Below are positions 1-8,798 of a stretch of DNA of 64,000 nucleotides, piece after piece. How positions within the stretch are numbered: the stretch's first letter is position 1; each line of letters opens with the position of its first letter. Under the pieces are notes generated by a model. It was not told the origin of the DNA. It saw only the letters and a program-made list of their open reading frames with translations, and searched no databases. The translations under genes were made by a program, and so were the position numbers. This DNA comes from Pedobacter caeni (lineage in GTDB: Bacteria; Bacteroidota; Bacteroidia; Sphingobacteriales; Sphingobacteriaceae), in assembly GCF_900129215.1 (NCBI RefSeq), contig NZ_FQUQ01000009.1, positions 1-64,000 of the forward strand. Reading direction: 5' to 3'.

Positions 1-174
1 AAAAAGAAATATGCTGAAGTAAAACAGCGGTTTGACGTAGTAGAAGCTGATTATTTACAGCAAATGAAGAACAACAGGGGGAATCCCGTCGATAGCAAAG
101 CTTTCCGAACCCTGGAAAAAGAATATCAGGTATTGAAGAATAAACTGGAACATTTGCCAGGGAAGCCTGGTTGA
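1..174 (+). CDS. C-terminal end of an unknown protein (5' part outside window)
   Basis: Reading frame 1 is open from the first base to a TGA at 172-174 and encodes the last 57 residues of a protein whose start lies before the window. The visible part is rich in Lys, Glu and Gln and looks helical, possibly coiled coil, ending in HLPGKPG. I recognise no domain and cannot assign a function. Codon use is normal for this genome, so I think it is a real gene end rather than a chance open frame. Confidence 0.6.
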   Translation, partial: KKKYAEVKQRFDVVEADYLQQMKNNRGNPVDSKAFRTLEKEYQVLKNKLEHLPGKPG

Positions 175-207
175 AAACAGATGTTAAACTAGTTTTTTGC
201 TCCTTGA

Positions 208-229
208 TGATGCTGAAATTTCAGCATCA
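208..229. repeat. 22-base perfect palindrome
   Basis: The two halves TGATGCTGAAA and TTTCAGCATCA are exact reverse complements with no spacer. It lies 33 bases after the stop of the upstream gene. No T-run follows, so it is not a classical terminator. It could be an RNA 3'-end hairpin or a protein-binding site. Confidence 0.6.
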
Positions 230-442
230 GTAGTGAATTCTTGTGTCAGAATTTTGGTAACTATTCTAAGATTCTTATAAATGCAATTCGGGATAACAAT
301 AAATTGTGAATTTGTTAATAAAAATTGTACACTGATAAGCCTGGAATTTGCTTAAATTAGTATAAGAAAAATATTAACATCCATTTGATAAAAAAGTCCT
401 GTGAACGGGTGATCCGTGTAGGGCAGGCACACCATAAGCATG

Positions 443-494
443 CTTATAAAAAACAGAAAGTCCTGGCTTGTCGGGACTTTCTGTTTTTTATAAG
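443..494. terminator. Bidirectional intrinsic terminator, 21-bp perfect stem
   Basis: Left arm 443-463 and right arm 474-494 are exact reverse complements around a 10-base loop. The outer part of the stem is A6 on the left and T6 on the right, so it reads as a terminator on either strand. It sits 270 bases after the upstream stop codon and 38 bases before the lipoprotein start at 533, so the upstream transcript may have a long 3' tail or a small RNA may end here. Confidence 0.7.
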
Positions 495-532
495 AATTGG
501 GACAACCATTGCTCTTCTTAACAGACTCATTG

Positions 533-1108
533 ATGAATAAAAATATAAACACATCCCTATTCATTCTTTTTTTTGTTTTTCTGACAAGTTGTTTAAATGG
601 ACAAAATCGTATAAAAATGTTTGAAGGGCAACTCGAAGAAATGAAAGGCACGAAGACTTATAAAGATGTACAAAATGTTGCTAATGAACAGCTGGAAAAA
701 TGGCTTTCAGAGGGGTTTGAAGAAGTCCAGGTTTTGAAGGACTGTAATTGGAAAGTCGATGACGCGGTTTTTTTCAATACAAAGAAAGATCGTGGGTATT
801 TGTTGCTGTTACTTCAGGATAAGGCCCAGGATGCAAAACTGGACTATGTATATGTAATGTATGCCGCTTTGGAAAAGGATAACTGGAACATTTATTTCCT
901 GTCGCTCCCCAACCTGGTGTTTCCAAGAGAAAGACTGGGGAATGATAAAAACAGCCCTGTTCCATTGTATTTACTTTCCAGTCTGGCGAGGGAAGAAATC
1001 TTAAAAGGATATTATAAAGGGAATGCAATCAATGATCAGTATGTAGAAAAGGCTTATACCGAAGAACTCAGAAGCAGGCATGCCAAATTTTTGAACCAAA
1101 AAAAATAA
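533..1108 (+). CDS. Secreted lipoprotein of unknown function
   Basis: The protein has 191 residues if started at ATG 533. I chose this start because it gives a clean lipoprotein signal peptide: MNKN, a hydrophobic stretch, then the lipobox LTSC with Cys near residue 20. An upstream in-frame start at 497 would bury that signal behind 12 extra residues. The mature part alternates charged and aromatic residues and has no domain I recognise. It should be anchored in a membrane by its N-terminal Cys. A second short lipoprotein-like frame follows after 25 bases. No function is claimed. Confidence 0.7.
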   Translation: MNKNINTSLFILFFVFLTSCLNGQNRIKMFEGQLEEMKGTKTYKDVQNVANEQLEKWLSEGFEEVQVLKDCNWKVDDAVFFNTKKDRGYLLLLLQDKAQDAKLDYVYVMYAALEKDNWNIYFLSLPNLVFPRERLGNDKNSPVPLYLLSSLAREEILKGYYKGNAINDQYVEKAYTEELRSRHAKFLNQKK

Positions 1109-1133
1109 AGAATATCTTCATGTCTGGCTCTAC

Positions 1134-1316
1134 ATGGCTTCTATCCTTAACGCAAGATCAAATCAAATTCACAAACTAATTATTGCTTCAGGAATAATCT
1201 TATTTTTAGGTTCTTGCCAAATGAAACCTGCCACAGTAAAACATTTCTACCAACTGGGGGATAAAAAACTAATCCTAAAAAAGGCCGGTCTTAATCTGAA
1301 GACCGGCCTTTTTTAG
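1134..1316 (+). CDS. Possible 60-residue lipoprotein ORF that runs into a terminator
   Basis: The frame encodes a hydrophobic stretch ending in LFLGSC, a good lipobox, followed by only about 27 residues. The last dozen residues (KKAGLNLKTGLF) are encoded by the arms of the terminator hairpin at 1270-1321, which is unusual for a functional protein. A later Met (residue 30) would remove the signal. It may be a very small lipoprotein, a truncated gene whose 3' end was replaced by the terminator, or chance. The lipobox is the main argument for it. Confidence 0.35.
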   Translation: MASILNARSNQIHKLIIASGIILFLGSCQMKPATVKHFYQLGDKKLILKKAGLNLKTGLF

Positions 1317-1321
1317 GATTA
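1270..1321. terminator. Bidirectional terminator, 23-bp perfect stem
   Basis: Arms 1270-1292 and 1299-1321 pair perfectly around a 6-base loop, with a GC-rich core (AAGGCCGGTCTT) and A6/T6 flanks. It separates the plus-strand lipoprotein genes from the minus-strand aldehyde dehydrogenase gene and can stop transcription from both sides. Confidence 0.85.
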
Positions 1322-1332
1322 AGATCTTCGGG

Positions 1333-2871
1333 TTACAGGTCAAACTTGATTCCTTGTGCTAAAGGAAGGGTATTTGCGTAGTTGATGGTATTCGTTTGTC
1401 TGCGCATATAAGCTTTCCATGCATCAGAACCGCTTTCTCTACCACCACCAGTTTCTTTTTCACCACCAAAAGCACCACCAATTTCGGCTCCTGAGGTGCC
1501 GATATTGACATTGGCAATTCCGCAATCAGATCCCGCTGCTGATAAGAACTGCTCTGCTTCTCTCAGGTTAAGTGTCATGATTGCTGATGATAATCCCTGA
1601 GGAACACCATTTTGCAAAGCAATTGCTTCTTCCAGTGTTTTATATTTGATCAGATACAAGATCGGAGCGAAAGTTTCTTCCTGCACGATCTCATAATGAT
1701 TTTCGACTTCTGCCACACATGGTTTTACATAACAACCTGAGCTGTATTGATCACCACTAAGCACTCCTCCGTCAACAACAAATTTAGCACCTTCTTTCTT
1801 GCCTTTTTCGATCGCTTCCGTATACATATCTGCTGCGGCAACGTCAATTAGTGGGCCTACATGGTTGTGCTGATCTAAAGGATCACCTATTCTTAGCTGA
1901 CCATAAGCTTTTACCAGTCTGTTTTTGAAGTCCTCATAAATGTCTTCGTGAATGATCAGACGACGGGTAGAGGTACAACGTTGTCCGGCTGTTCCTACAG
2001 CGCCAAATACAGCACCGATAATGGACATGTCCAGATCTGCATCTTTAGAAATAATGATCGCATTGTTTCCTCCTAATTCCAGAATGCTTCTTCCAAATCT
2101 GCCGGCAACTGCGGTAGAGACCATACGGCCGATTCTGGTAGATCCTGTAAAGGAAACCAATGGGATGCGTTTATCGTTGTTCATCATGTCGCCAACTGCA
2201 TTTCCAATCAGTAGGCTGCTGATTCCCTCAGGCATATCGTTGGCTTTTAATACTTTCGCAATGATGTGTTGACAGGCAACGGCACATAAAGGAGTTTTTG
2301 AAGATGGTTTCCACACACATACGTTTCCACATACCCAGGCTAAAGCTGTATTCCAGCTCCATACCGCTACAGGGAAGTTGAACGCAGAAATGATGCCCAC
2401 GATACCCATTGGGTGCCATTGCTCATACATACGGTGGTTTGGTCTTTCAGAATGCATGGTTAATCCGTAAAGCTGACGGGAAAGGCCAACTGCAAAATCG
2501 CAGATGTCAATCATTTCCTGTACTTCACCAAATCCTTCCTGTAAACTTTTACCCATTTCATAAGATACCAGTGTACCCAGGTCTTCTTTACTTTCTCTTA
2601 ATGCATCGCCAAACTGACGTACGATATCACCACGCTTTGGTGCCGGTAAGTTGCGCCAGAAAACAAATGCCTCTTCCGCTTTTTTCATTACGGTTTCATA
2701 GTCATCTGCAGTAGCGACCTGTACACTTGCGATTTTTTTTCCGTCAACCGGAGAATAGCTGTCTATAGTTTTTGCATTTGATGAAGCAGCCCAGTGATTA
2801 CCTGTGCTGTACGCAGGATTTAATTCCTGAATCCCTAAGTTTTTTAAAACGGAACTGATGTTTGTTTTCAT
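1333..2871 (-). CDS. Aldehyde dehydrogenase, ALDH7 family (alpha-aminoadipic semialdehyde dehydrogenase-like)
   Basis: The 512-residue protein is a full-length NAD(P)-dependent aldehyde dehydrogenase. The catalytic Glu lies in ELGGNN (about 265-270) and the catalytic Cys is Cys299 in GQRCTSTRR. The C-terminal block GGEKETGGGRESGSDAWK followed by YMRRQT is typical of the ALDH7/antiquitin branch, which oxidises alpha-aminoadipic semialdehyde in lysine breakdown and also other aldehydes. The family assignment is firm. The substrate is inferred, because no lysine-degradation partner is nearby. It is a single gene, bounded by the terminator at 1270-1321 and a 379-base upstream gap. Confidence 0.9.
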   Translation of the reverse strand: MKTNISSVLKNLGIQELNPAYSTGNHWAASSNAKTIDSYSPVDGKKIASVQVATADDYETVMKKAEEAFVFWRNLPAPKRGDIVRQFGDALRESKEDLGTLVSYEMGKSLQEGFGEVQEMIDICDFAVGLSRQLYGLTMHSERPNHRMYEQWHPMGIVGIISAFNFPVAVWSWNTALAWVCGNVCVWKPSSKTPLCAVACQHIIAKVLKANDMPEGISSLLIGNAVGDMMNNDKRIPLVSFTGSTRIGRMVSTAVAGRFGRSILELGGNNAIIISKDADLDMSIIGAVFGAVGTAGQRCTSTRRLIIHEDIYEDFKNRLVKAYGQLRIGDPLDQHNHVGPLIDVAAADMYTEAIEKGKKEGAKFVVDGGVLSGDQYSSGCYVKPCVAEVENHYEIVQEETFAPILYLIKYKTLEEAIALQNGVPQGLSSAIMTLNLREAEQFLSAAGSDCGIANVNIGTSGAEIGGAFGGEKETGGGRESGSDAWKAYMRRQTNTINYANTLPLAQGIKFDL

Positions 2872-3250
2872 TAATATTTGGTTTTTTAATGATAATAAAG
2901 CTGTTGAGCGCTATATGTAATATTACAAATCAACAAAAAAATAATGGAACGAATGTCAGCTTAAGCTCCGTAATTTTCTTTTCTGCCTTCCCCACCATTT
3001 CATGACCTGAATTTTACCTGTTTTCAATTAAAGTTCCGTTATTTTGCATTATAATTCAGATCATGAATCTCTATTGCAAAAAATAAGTCAGCTAATTTCT
3101 CCCGACGCCTTTTGCTAAAATTAATACTATCAGTCATTTAGGAGCTCGGGTGTGTGTATGTTGAAAATTATTTCGTTTATGCTATTCATAAATGTTGTAA
3201 ACTTATAATGTGTTTTAAAATATGGGATCTGTTCTTTAATTATTCGCGAC
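2872..3250. other. Divergent intergenic region, 379 bases
   Basis: This gap must hold promoters for the minus-strand dehydrogenase and the plus-strand TPR gene. It is AT-rich. A TTATTTTGC string at 3050-3058 resembles a -7 element, but no well-spaced TTTG partner was found. I see no ORF with a convincing start and no strong hairpin. Confidence 0.5.
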
Positions 3251-4654
3251 ATGGAAGAGGAGTTTTTATTTGATTTTAGTGATGATGCGCAACGTTCGGT
3301 AGAACGTTACGAAGAGATGATACGTAACGAGGATCAGTACTTTTTTGATGCCCAGGCTTTTGAAAATATTATTGATTATTACATTGAGAAGAGTGATCCT
3401 GTAAAGGCCCTTCAGGTAATAGAGTACGCCGTAAACCAACACCCTTATGCAGCAGTCTTTCTGGTAAAACAAGCACAGTTGTTCTTTGTGACCGACCAGA
3501 TCGAAAGGGCATTTCTCGCCTTGCAAAAGGCCGAGATGCTGGAAGCTTCAGAGGCAGAGATCTATATTTTACGTGGAAACATTTATAACAGTCTGGAACG
3601 TTATTCAGAAGCTTTGGATAATTTTCAGATCGCATTGGGTTTCGCCGAAACGACCGATGAAATTCTGTTACAGATTGCCTATGTATACCAGAATATGCTG
3701 GATTATGAACAGGCCATCGTTTATATCAAGCAAAGTCTGGAACAGAATATGGAAAACAAAGACGGCCTATATGAGCTGGCATTTTGTTATGACATCCTGG
3801 ACAAACAGGAAGAAAGCATTCAGTTTTATCAGGAATACATCGACAACGATCCTTATTCGTATGCCGCATGGTATAACCTGGCCAATTCTTACCATAAGCT
3901 CGATCTCTTTGAAAAAGCGATTGATGCCTATGATTATGCCATCCTGATCAAGGATAACTTTGCTTCCGCTTACTATAACAAAGGAAATGCATTGGTTCAG
4001 CTGGACCGTTTTGCAGAAGCCATAGAGGTCTATAAACAGACTTTTGAATACGAACCACCTAATGCGGATACGTATTGTGCCATCGGTGAGTGTTATGAAA
4101 AACTGGAACATATGGACGAAGCCCGTGCTTATTACAAGAAATCGGTGAAGATGGACCATAAGATGGCTGATGCCTGGTTTGGGATTGGTGTGACCCTTAA
4201 TTTTGAGGAACGCTATTTTGAATCCCTTCATTTTTACCGCAAAGCTTTAGAGCTGGACGGCGAAAATCCGGATTTCTGGTTTGCGATGGCAGATGCTTAT
4301 TATAAACTCGGACAGATAGAACAATCTATTGAAGCTTATTATAAGGTGCTGGAATTTAATCCGGTAGACATCGAGGCATGGCTGGACTTTTCTACGGTAT
4401 TGTATGAACAAGGTAGATTGTTGGAAGCTTCAGAGACGATTTTAGATGGGATCAAGAACAATCCGGATGCAGCAGAACTGTATTACCGGATGGTGGCTTA
4501 CCTGTTTGCTTTGGGTGAAAAGAATGATGCACTGGCTTATTTGGAAACCGCTTTGGTAACCGATCCGGATAAGCATTATATTTTATTTGAATATTTGCCA
4601 CAATTACAGGACAACGGCTCAATAATCGAAGTAATTAACCGTTATGTTAAATAA
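3251..4654 (+). CDS. Tetratricopeptide repeat protein
   Basis: The 467-residue protein has no signal peptide or membrane segment and is built almost wholly of about ten 34-residue TPR units, for example the units around 98-131 (IYILRGNIYNSLERYSEALD) and 200-235 (AAWYNLANSYHKLDLFEKAI). The N-terminus is acidic. TPR arrays bind partner proteins, so it is probably a cytoplasmic adaptor. Its own role is unknown. It sits 67 bases before the ComA-family gene and points the same way, so the two may be linked. Confidence 0.9.
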   Translation: MEEEFLFDFSDDAQRSVERYEEMIRNEDQYFFDAQAFENIIDYYIEKSDPVKALQVIEYAVNQHPYAAVFLVKQAQLFFVTDQIERAFLALQKAEMLEASEAEIYILRGNIYNSLERYSEALDNFQIALGFAETTDEILLQIAYVYQNMLDYEQAIVYIKQSLEQNMENKDGLYELAFCYDILDKQEESIQFYQEYIDNDPYSYAAWYNLANSYHKLDLFEKAIDAYDYAILIKDNFASAYYNKGNALVQLDRFAEAIEVYKQTFEYEPPNADTYCAIGECYEKLEHMDEARAYYKKSVKMDHKMADAWFGIGVTLNFEERYFESLHFYRKALELDGENPDFWFAMADAYYKLGQIEQSIEAYYKVLEFNPVDIEAWLDFSTVLYEQGRLLEASETILDGIKNNPDAAELYYRMVAYLFALGEKNDALAYLETALVTDPDKHYILFEYLPQLQDNGSIIEVINRYVK

Positions 4655-4721
4655 TTGTACCATTTTTTATTAGAAATAGCTGATAAAAACTGTCCGTTTT
4701 TTTTCCACCTTTGTGAGCAAT

Positions 4722-5492
4722 ATGAACTACCCATTAAATAATATACCCGAAAGATCGGTAAAGCCAAGAAGTAAAGGCATTACAATGGTCATGGATAAAG
4801 GACTAAGCTTAAGGCAAACTGAAGATTTTATAGAAGTTGCCGGAGTACATACTGATATCGTAAAACTAGGCTGGGCAACCTCATTTGTTACCCCTAATCT
4901 AAAAGAAAAGCTGGCAATTTACAGAGATGCAGGAATTCCTACCTATTTTGGAGGGACATTATTCGAAGCATTTGCCATCCGTAATCAGTTTGATGACTAC
5001 CGCAGAGTACTGGATCAGTTCAATATGGAATATGCCGAGGTTTCAGATGGTTCGATTACCATTGAGCACGACCTTAAATGTGAATTCATCCGTAAATTGT
5101 CAACGCAGGTTACTGTAATTTCGGAAGTTGGATCTAAAGATGCAGCCAAGATTTTCGCGCCTTACAAATGGATTAAATTGATGAATGCGGAAATTGAAGC
5201 CGGTTCATGGAAAGTAATTGCCGAAGCGCGCGAAGGTGGTAATGTAGGTATTTACAGAGGTTCAGGAGAGGTGAGAGAAGGTTTAGTTGATGAGATTCTG
5301 ACGCAAATTCCTGAAGAAACCATTATCTGGGAAGCTCCGCAAAAGGAACAACAAGTATGGTTCATCAAGCTTTTAGGTGCAAATGTAAACCTTGGAAATA
5401 TTGCTCCGGCGGAAACTATTCCTTTGGAAACCATTCGTTTGGGTTTAAGAGGTGATACTTTTGATCATTTTTTAAATTTGGATAAATTGTAA
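4722..5492 (+). CDS. Phosphosulfolactate synthase (ComA) family protein
   Basis: The N-terminal half carries family signatures KPRSKGITMVMDKGL and KLGWATSF and the fold is a TIM barrel. In methanogens ComA adds sulfite to phosphoenolpyruvate to give phosphosulfolactate, the first step to coenzyme M. In Bacillus a homologue serves sulfolactate synthesis. In Bacteroidota the product is not established, so the reaction is inferred. I chose ATG 4722 over an in-frame GTG at 4713 because a CACCTTTG string that looks like a -7 promoter element covers 4706-4713, which would leave the GTG untranscribed. aroE follows after 59 bases, with a small hairpin (5496-5513) between them. Confidence 0.85.
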   Translation: MNYPLNNIPERSVKPRSKGITMVMDKGLSLRQTEDFIEVAGVHTDIVKLGWATSFVTPNLKEKLAIYRDAGIPTYFGGTLFEAFAIRNQFDDYRRVLDQFNMEYAEVSDGSITIEHDLKCEFIRKLSTQVTVISEVGSKDAAKIFAPYKWIKLMNAEIEAGSWKVIAEAREGGNVGIYRGSGEVREGLVDEILTQIPEETIIWEAPQKEQQVWFIKLLGANVNLGNIAPAETIPLETIRLGLRGDTFDHFLNLDKL

Positions 5493-5551
5493 TCCTAAGC
5501 ATGAAGATGCTTATGGTTGCGTCATAGCCAATAAAAGACACATAAACCCTA

Positions 5552-6295
5552 ATGAAAAAATACGGCTTAATTGGTTACCCTTTATCACATTCCTTTTCAA
5601 AGAAACACTTTACAGAGAAATTCGTACAGGAACATATTGACAACTGTGAATATGAGTTGTATCCTATAGAGAATATTGAACTTTTTCCTCAGCTGATTTC
5701 CTCTGATGAGGAGATTTGCGGGATTAACGTCACCATTCCCTATAAGGTAAGTGTTTTGGCCTATGTAAAGGATCTTGACGATGCTGCGGCAAAAATCGGA
5801 GCGGTCAATTGTATTGATATCCGCAGAGAAAATGGAAAAGCGGTGTTCAAAGGATACAATACTGATGCTTATGGATTTGAAGAGTCTCTGAAACCCTTTT
5901 TAAAGGAACACCATACCAAGGCCCTGATTTTTGGAGACGGAGGAGCGGCTAAGGCCATTAAATATGTGCTGAATAAGCTGGGCATCTCTTTTGTAATTGT
6001 GACAAGGAAGCCATCGGATAATAGTATTCTATACGAAGAAGTATCGGAACAAATCCTGAAGGAACATACCTTACTGGTCAATACCACGCCATTGGGCATG
6101 TCGCCGAATGCAGATACTTATCCGGAAATTCCTTATGAGTTTGTATCAGAAAGACACCTTGCCTACGATCTGGTTTATAATCCTGAAGTAACCCGATTTC
6201 TGGCCCAATGCAGTTCCCGCGGAGCAGCAATTAAAAACGGACTGGAAATGTTATACCTTCAGGCGGAACGTTCCTGGTATATTTGGAATTCTTAA
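5552..6295 (+). CDS. aroE: Shikimate dehydrogenase
   Basis: The 247-residue protein catalyses NADPH-dependent reduction of 3-dehydroshikimate to shikimate in aromatic amino acid synthesis. The substrate site is seen as GYPLSHSFSKKHF near the N-terminus, the catalytic Lys65 in INVTIPYK and Asp105 in GYNTDAYGF. The nucleotide-binding loop is FGDGGAAKA, and the C-terminal NTTPLGMSP and NGLEML blocks are conserved. It is slightly shorter than the E. coli enzyme, as usual in Bacteroidota. gldD begins 3 bases after the stop, so the two are cotranscribed. Confidence 0.95.
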   Translation: MKKYGLIGYPLSHSFSKKHFTEKFVQEHIDNCEYELYPIENIELFPQLISSDEEICGINVTIPYKVSVLAYVKDLDDAAAKIGAVNCIDIRRENGKAVFKGYNTDAYGFEESLKPFLKEHHTKALIFGDGGAAKAIKYVLNKLGISFVIVTRKPSDNSILYEEVSEQILKEHTLLVNTTPLGMSPNADTYPEIPYEFVSERHLAYDLVYNPEVTRFLAQCSSRGAAIKNGLEMLYLQAERSWYIWNS

Positions 6296-6298
6296 CAT

Positions 6299-6883
6299 AT
6301 GAAAACATACTTTCCAGTTTGCCTTTTTGCCATCATATTGGCTTTCTCTGCTTGTCATAGCAATGACTATGCGCCAAAACCAAGGGGGTATTTTCATATT
6401 GATTTTCCAAAGAAAGCCTACAAAAATTATGATGGGGGATGTGCTTTCACTTTTGATTACCCCCTGTATGCTACTTTAAACCCGGACAGCAGTAAAGGCA
6501 CTCAACCTTGTTGGAACAACCTTTCCTTTCCTCAGTTTAATGCACGGTTGCACCTCACTTACTACGATGTTTCTTCAAAAAAGGAATACGAAGGACTGAT
6601 AGAAGATGCGCGGACTTTTGCATTTAAACATACCGTAAAAGCCAATGCGATCGATCAGAAGCTGATCAATTACCCTGAAAAGAAAGTATATGGAATCTAT
6701 TATGCCATAGAAGGAAATACCGCTTCCTCAGTACAGTTTTTTCTGACTGATAGTGCGAAACATTACTTCCGTGGCGCTTTATATTTTAATGAACGGCCAC
6801 AGTACGACTCTATTCAGCCTGTGGTTACTTTTATAAAGAAGGACATTGACCGAATGATCGAGTCCTTCAAATGGAAAAATTAA
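6299..6883 (+). CDS. gldD: Gliding motility lipoprotein GldD
   Basis: The 194-residue protein has a lipoprotein signal peptide ending in LAFSAC and the GldD hallmark PKPRGYFHIDFPKKAY just after the lipid Cys. Two further Cys residues (GGCAF and QPCWNN) may form a disulfide. GldD is a periplasmic or outer-membrane lipoprotein required for gliding and for type IX secretion in Flavobacterium. Its exact role is unknown. It is also conserved in non-gliding Bacteroidota, so gliding cannot be concluded. It follows aroE by 3 bases and precedes an MBL-fold gene by 22 bases. Confidence 0.9.
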   Translation: MKTYFPVCLFAIILAFSACHSNDYAPKPRGYFHIDFPKKAYKNYDGGCAFTFDYPLYATLNPDSSKGTQPCWNNLSFPQFNARLHLTYYDVSSKKEYEGLIEDARTFAFKHTVKANAIDQKLINYPEKKVYGIYYAIEGNTASSVQFFLTDSAKHYFRGALYFNERPQYDSIQPVVTFIKKDIDRMIESFKWKN

Positions 6884-6905
6884 TACCTTTTAATATCTAA
6901 CTATT

Positions 6906-7547
6906 ATGATTAGTATTCAGCAGTTTGCTTTTAATCCGTACCGGGAAAATACTTATGTTTTATTCGATGAAACAAAGGAATGTGTGATCATCGATCCGGG
7001 AATGTATGATGCTGATGAGCAAAATGAACTGGTTCGATTCATCAAAGAAAATAACCTGAAACCGGTATTGCTCTTAAATACACATTGCCATATCGACCAT
7101 GTATTGGGGAATAAATTCGTTTTTGACAACTGGAGCCTGAAACCTCAGTTTCATCCCGGTGAACTACCGATTTTACATGCTGTTCCGGGATATGCGCCTC
7201 AAATGGGCTTCCATTATGAGCTTTCTCCGGAGCCGGAAGTGTTTTTGGGGGAGAGTGGAACGATTAAATTTGGTCAGAGTCAGCTGGAGATCATCTATGC
7301 ACCGGGACATTCCCCTGCACATTTGTGTTTCTATGCCGCGGCAGACAATTTTCTGATCGGTGGGGATGTCCTTTTCTATACCAGTATCGGGCGTACAGAC
7401 CTTCCGGGTGGAAATCATTCACAATTGATCAATAGCATAAGGAATAACTTGTTTATATTGCCCGATGATTGCACAGTTTATCCGGGACATGGTCAGTCTA
7501 CGACCATCGGCTTTGAGAAACAACACAATCCTTTTTTACAGTCATAA
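6906..7547 (+). CDS. MBL-fold metallo-hydrolase (glyoxalase II-like)
   Basis: The 213-residue protein carries the binuclear metal motif THCHIDH, then APGHSPAH, GGDVLF and YPGHGQ in the standard order for the metallo-beta-lactamase fold. Its length and the RTDLPGG segment match hydroxyacylglutathione-hydrolase-like and YcbL-like thioesterases. The natural substrate cannot be read from the sequence. It has no signal peptide and should be cytoplasmic. It lies 14 bases ahead of the LolC/E-type permease gene and is probably in the same transcript. Confidence 0.88.
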   Translation: MISIQQFAFNPYRENTYVLFDETKECVIIDPGMYDADEQNELVRFIKENNLKPVLLLNTHCHIDHVLGNKFVFDNWSLKPQFHPGELPILHAVPGYAPQMGFHYELSPEPEVFLGESGTIKFGQSQLEIIYAPGHSPAHLCFYAAADNFLIGGDVLFYTSIGRTDLPGGNHSQLINSIRNNLFILPDDCTVYPGHGQSTTIGFEKQHNPFLQS

Positions 7548-7561
7548 TTACCTGAATAGAT

Positions 7562-8794
7562 TTGAATACAGCCTTTTACATAGCCCGCAGGTATCTTTTT
7601 GCAAAGAAATCTACCAATGCGATCAACATCATCTCCGCGATTTCCGTGTTAGGGGTGTTTGTGGGAAGTGCTGCGTTGATCATCATATTATCTGCATTTA
7701 ACGGTTTGGAAGACCTGGTCTTGAAAATGTTCAATACCATGACACCACAATTGGTCATCACTCCGGTAAAAGGGAAGACTTTTGAGCCCAATACGGTTTA
7801 CTTTAACCAGTTGAAGAAAGCTGAAGGTATTTATTCCTATGTGGAGGTCCTTTCTGAAAATGCATTGCTCAGGTATAATGATCAGCAATCTGTTGGCCTG
7901 GTTAAAGGGGTAAGCCCTGATTACCTGAAAAATAAGAGTCTGGACAGTACCATCATCGATGGCCATTTTGTATTGGATGGCCCCGGGAATCATTTTGCGG
8001 TGATCGGTTCTGCACTTCAGAATTTTTTGATGGTAAATACCACAGATCCTTTTCTTCCTTTACAGGTGTATTCCCCTAAGAAGGGGAGGAAAACAGGGTC
8101 TTTAAACCCGGGCGATGATTTTACGGTGCTCTCTATTCCTGTCTCAGGAGTTTTTGAAGTACAGCAGGATTTTGACAATGTGGCGATTGTACCTTTGGCA
8201 TTTGCGAGGAAACTGCTGGATGAACCTCAGAAAGTCTCTTCTATAGAGATCCTTTTGAATAAGGGGGTAAATGCAGACAAGTTTAAATCGGAGGTGGAAA
8301 AAGGAATCGGGGAAGGCTTTCAGGTGAAGGACCGGATAGAGCAAAATACTGCCCTTCATAACATTCTTGGTTCCGAGAAATGGGCGGTTTACATCATCCT
8401 GACTTTTGTTTTAATTATTGCTATCTTTAATATTATCGGATCACTGACCATGCTGGTGATCGATAAATTGAAAGATATTGCCGTTCTCAGTAGTCTTGGA
8501 GCAGGTAAAGGCCTGATCAAAAGGATCTTTCTATTCGAGGGGATGATGATCACCATGACCGGCTGTGTGCTGGGGTTGATCGTTGGCCTGATCTTCTGTC
8601 TGCTGCAACAGGAATTCGGCTTTGTCAAAATGGCGCAAGACAATCCAATCCTGACCAATGGCTACCCAATCGGACTGAAATGGACGGATTTTTTATTAGT
8701 ATTTTTAACAGTAACGGTATTTTCTTTTATGGCATCAGCTTTGTCAGCTAATCTGAGCGTGAAGAAAATAGACCATTTAAATCAAGATCTCTAA
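7562..8794 (+). CDS. ABC transporter permease, LolC/LolE (FtsX-like) family
   Basis: The 410-residue membrane protein has one N-terminal transmembrane helix (about 21-45), a large periplasmic domain (about 50-270) and three C-terminal helices (about 275-300, 322-348 and 375-400). This is the MacB/FtsX/LolC-E plan. In Gram-negative bacteria LolC/E with the LolD ATPase release lipoproteins from the inner membrane. No ATPase gene is adjacent, so the role is inferred. The start is a TTG at 7562: the conserved opening FYIARRYLF follows at once and no ATG lies near. A small lipoprotein gene follows after 4 bases. Confidence 0.85.
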   Translation: MNTAFYIARRYLFAKKSTNAINIISAISVLGVFVGSAALIIILSAFNGLEDLVLKMFNTMTPQLVITPVKGKTFEPNTVYFNQLKKAEGIYSYVEVLSENALLRYNDQQSVGLVKGVSPDYLKNKSLDSTIIDGHFVLDGPGNHFAVIGSALQNFLMVNTTDPFLPLQVYSPKKGRKTGSLNPGDDFTVLSIPVSGVFEVQQDFDNVAIVPLAFARKLLDEPQKVSSIEILLNKGVNADKFKSEVEKGIGEGFQVKDRIEQNTALHNILGSEKWAVYIILTFVLIIAIFNIIGSLTMLVIDKLKDIAVLSSLGAGKGLIKRIFLFEGMMITMTGCVLGLIVGLIFCLLQQEFGFVKMAQDNPILTNGYPIGLKWTDFLLVFLTVTVFSFMASALSANLSVKKIDHLNQDL

Positions 8795-8798
8795 CATC

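Larger units (their letters stand above)
175..532. other. Intergenic gap with three inverted repeats
   Basis: This stretch of 358 bases has no convincing gene. It is AT-rich and holds a 22-base perfect palindrome (208-229), a 14-base palindrome (434-447) and a long terminator-like hairpin (443-494). I could not find a clear TTTG/TAnnTTTG promoter pair for the lipoprotein gene that starts at 533. Confidence 0.6.

Noticed and set aside
4713..4721. GTG start for the ComA-family gene
   Set aside because: It overlaps a -7-like CACCTTTG string. ATG at 4722 keeps all conserved residues.
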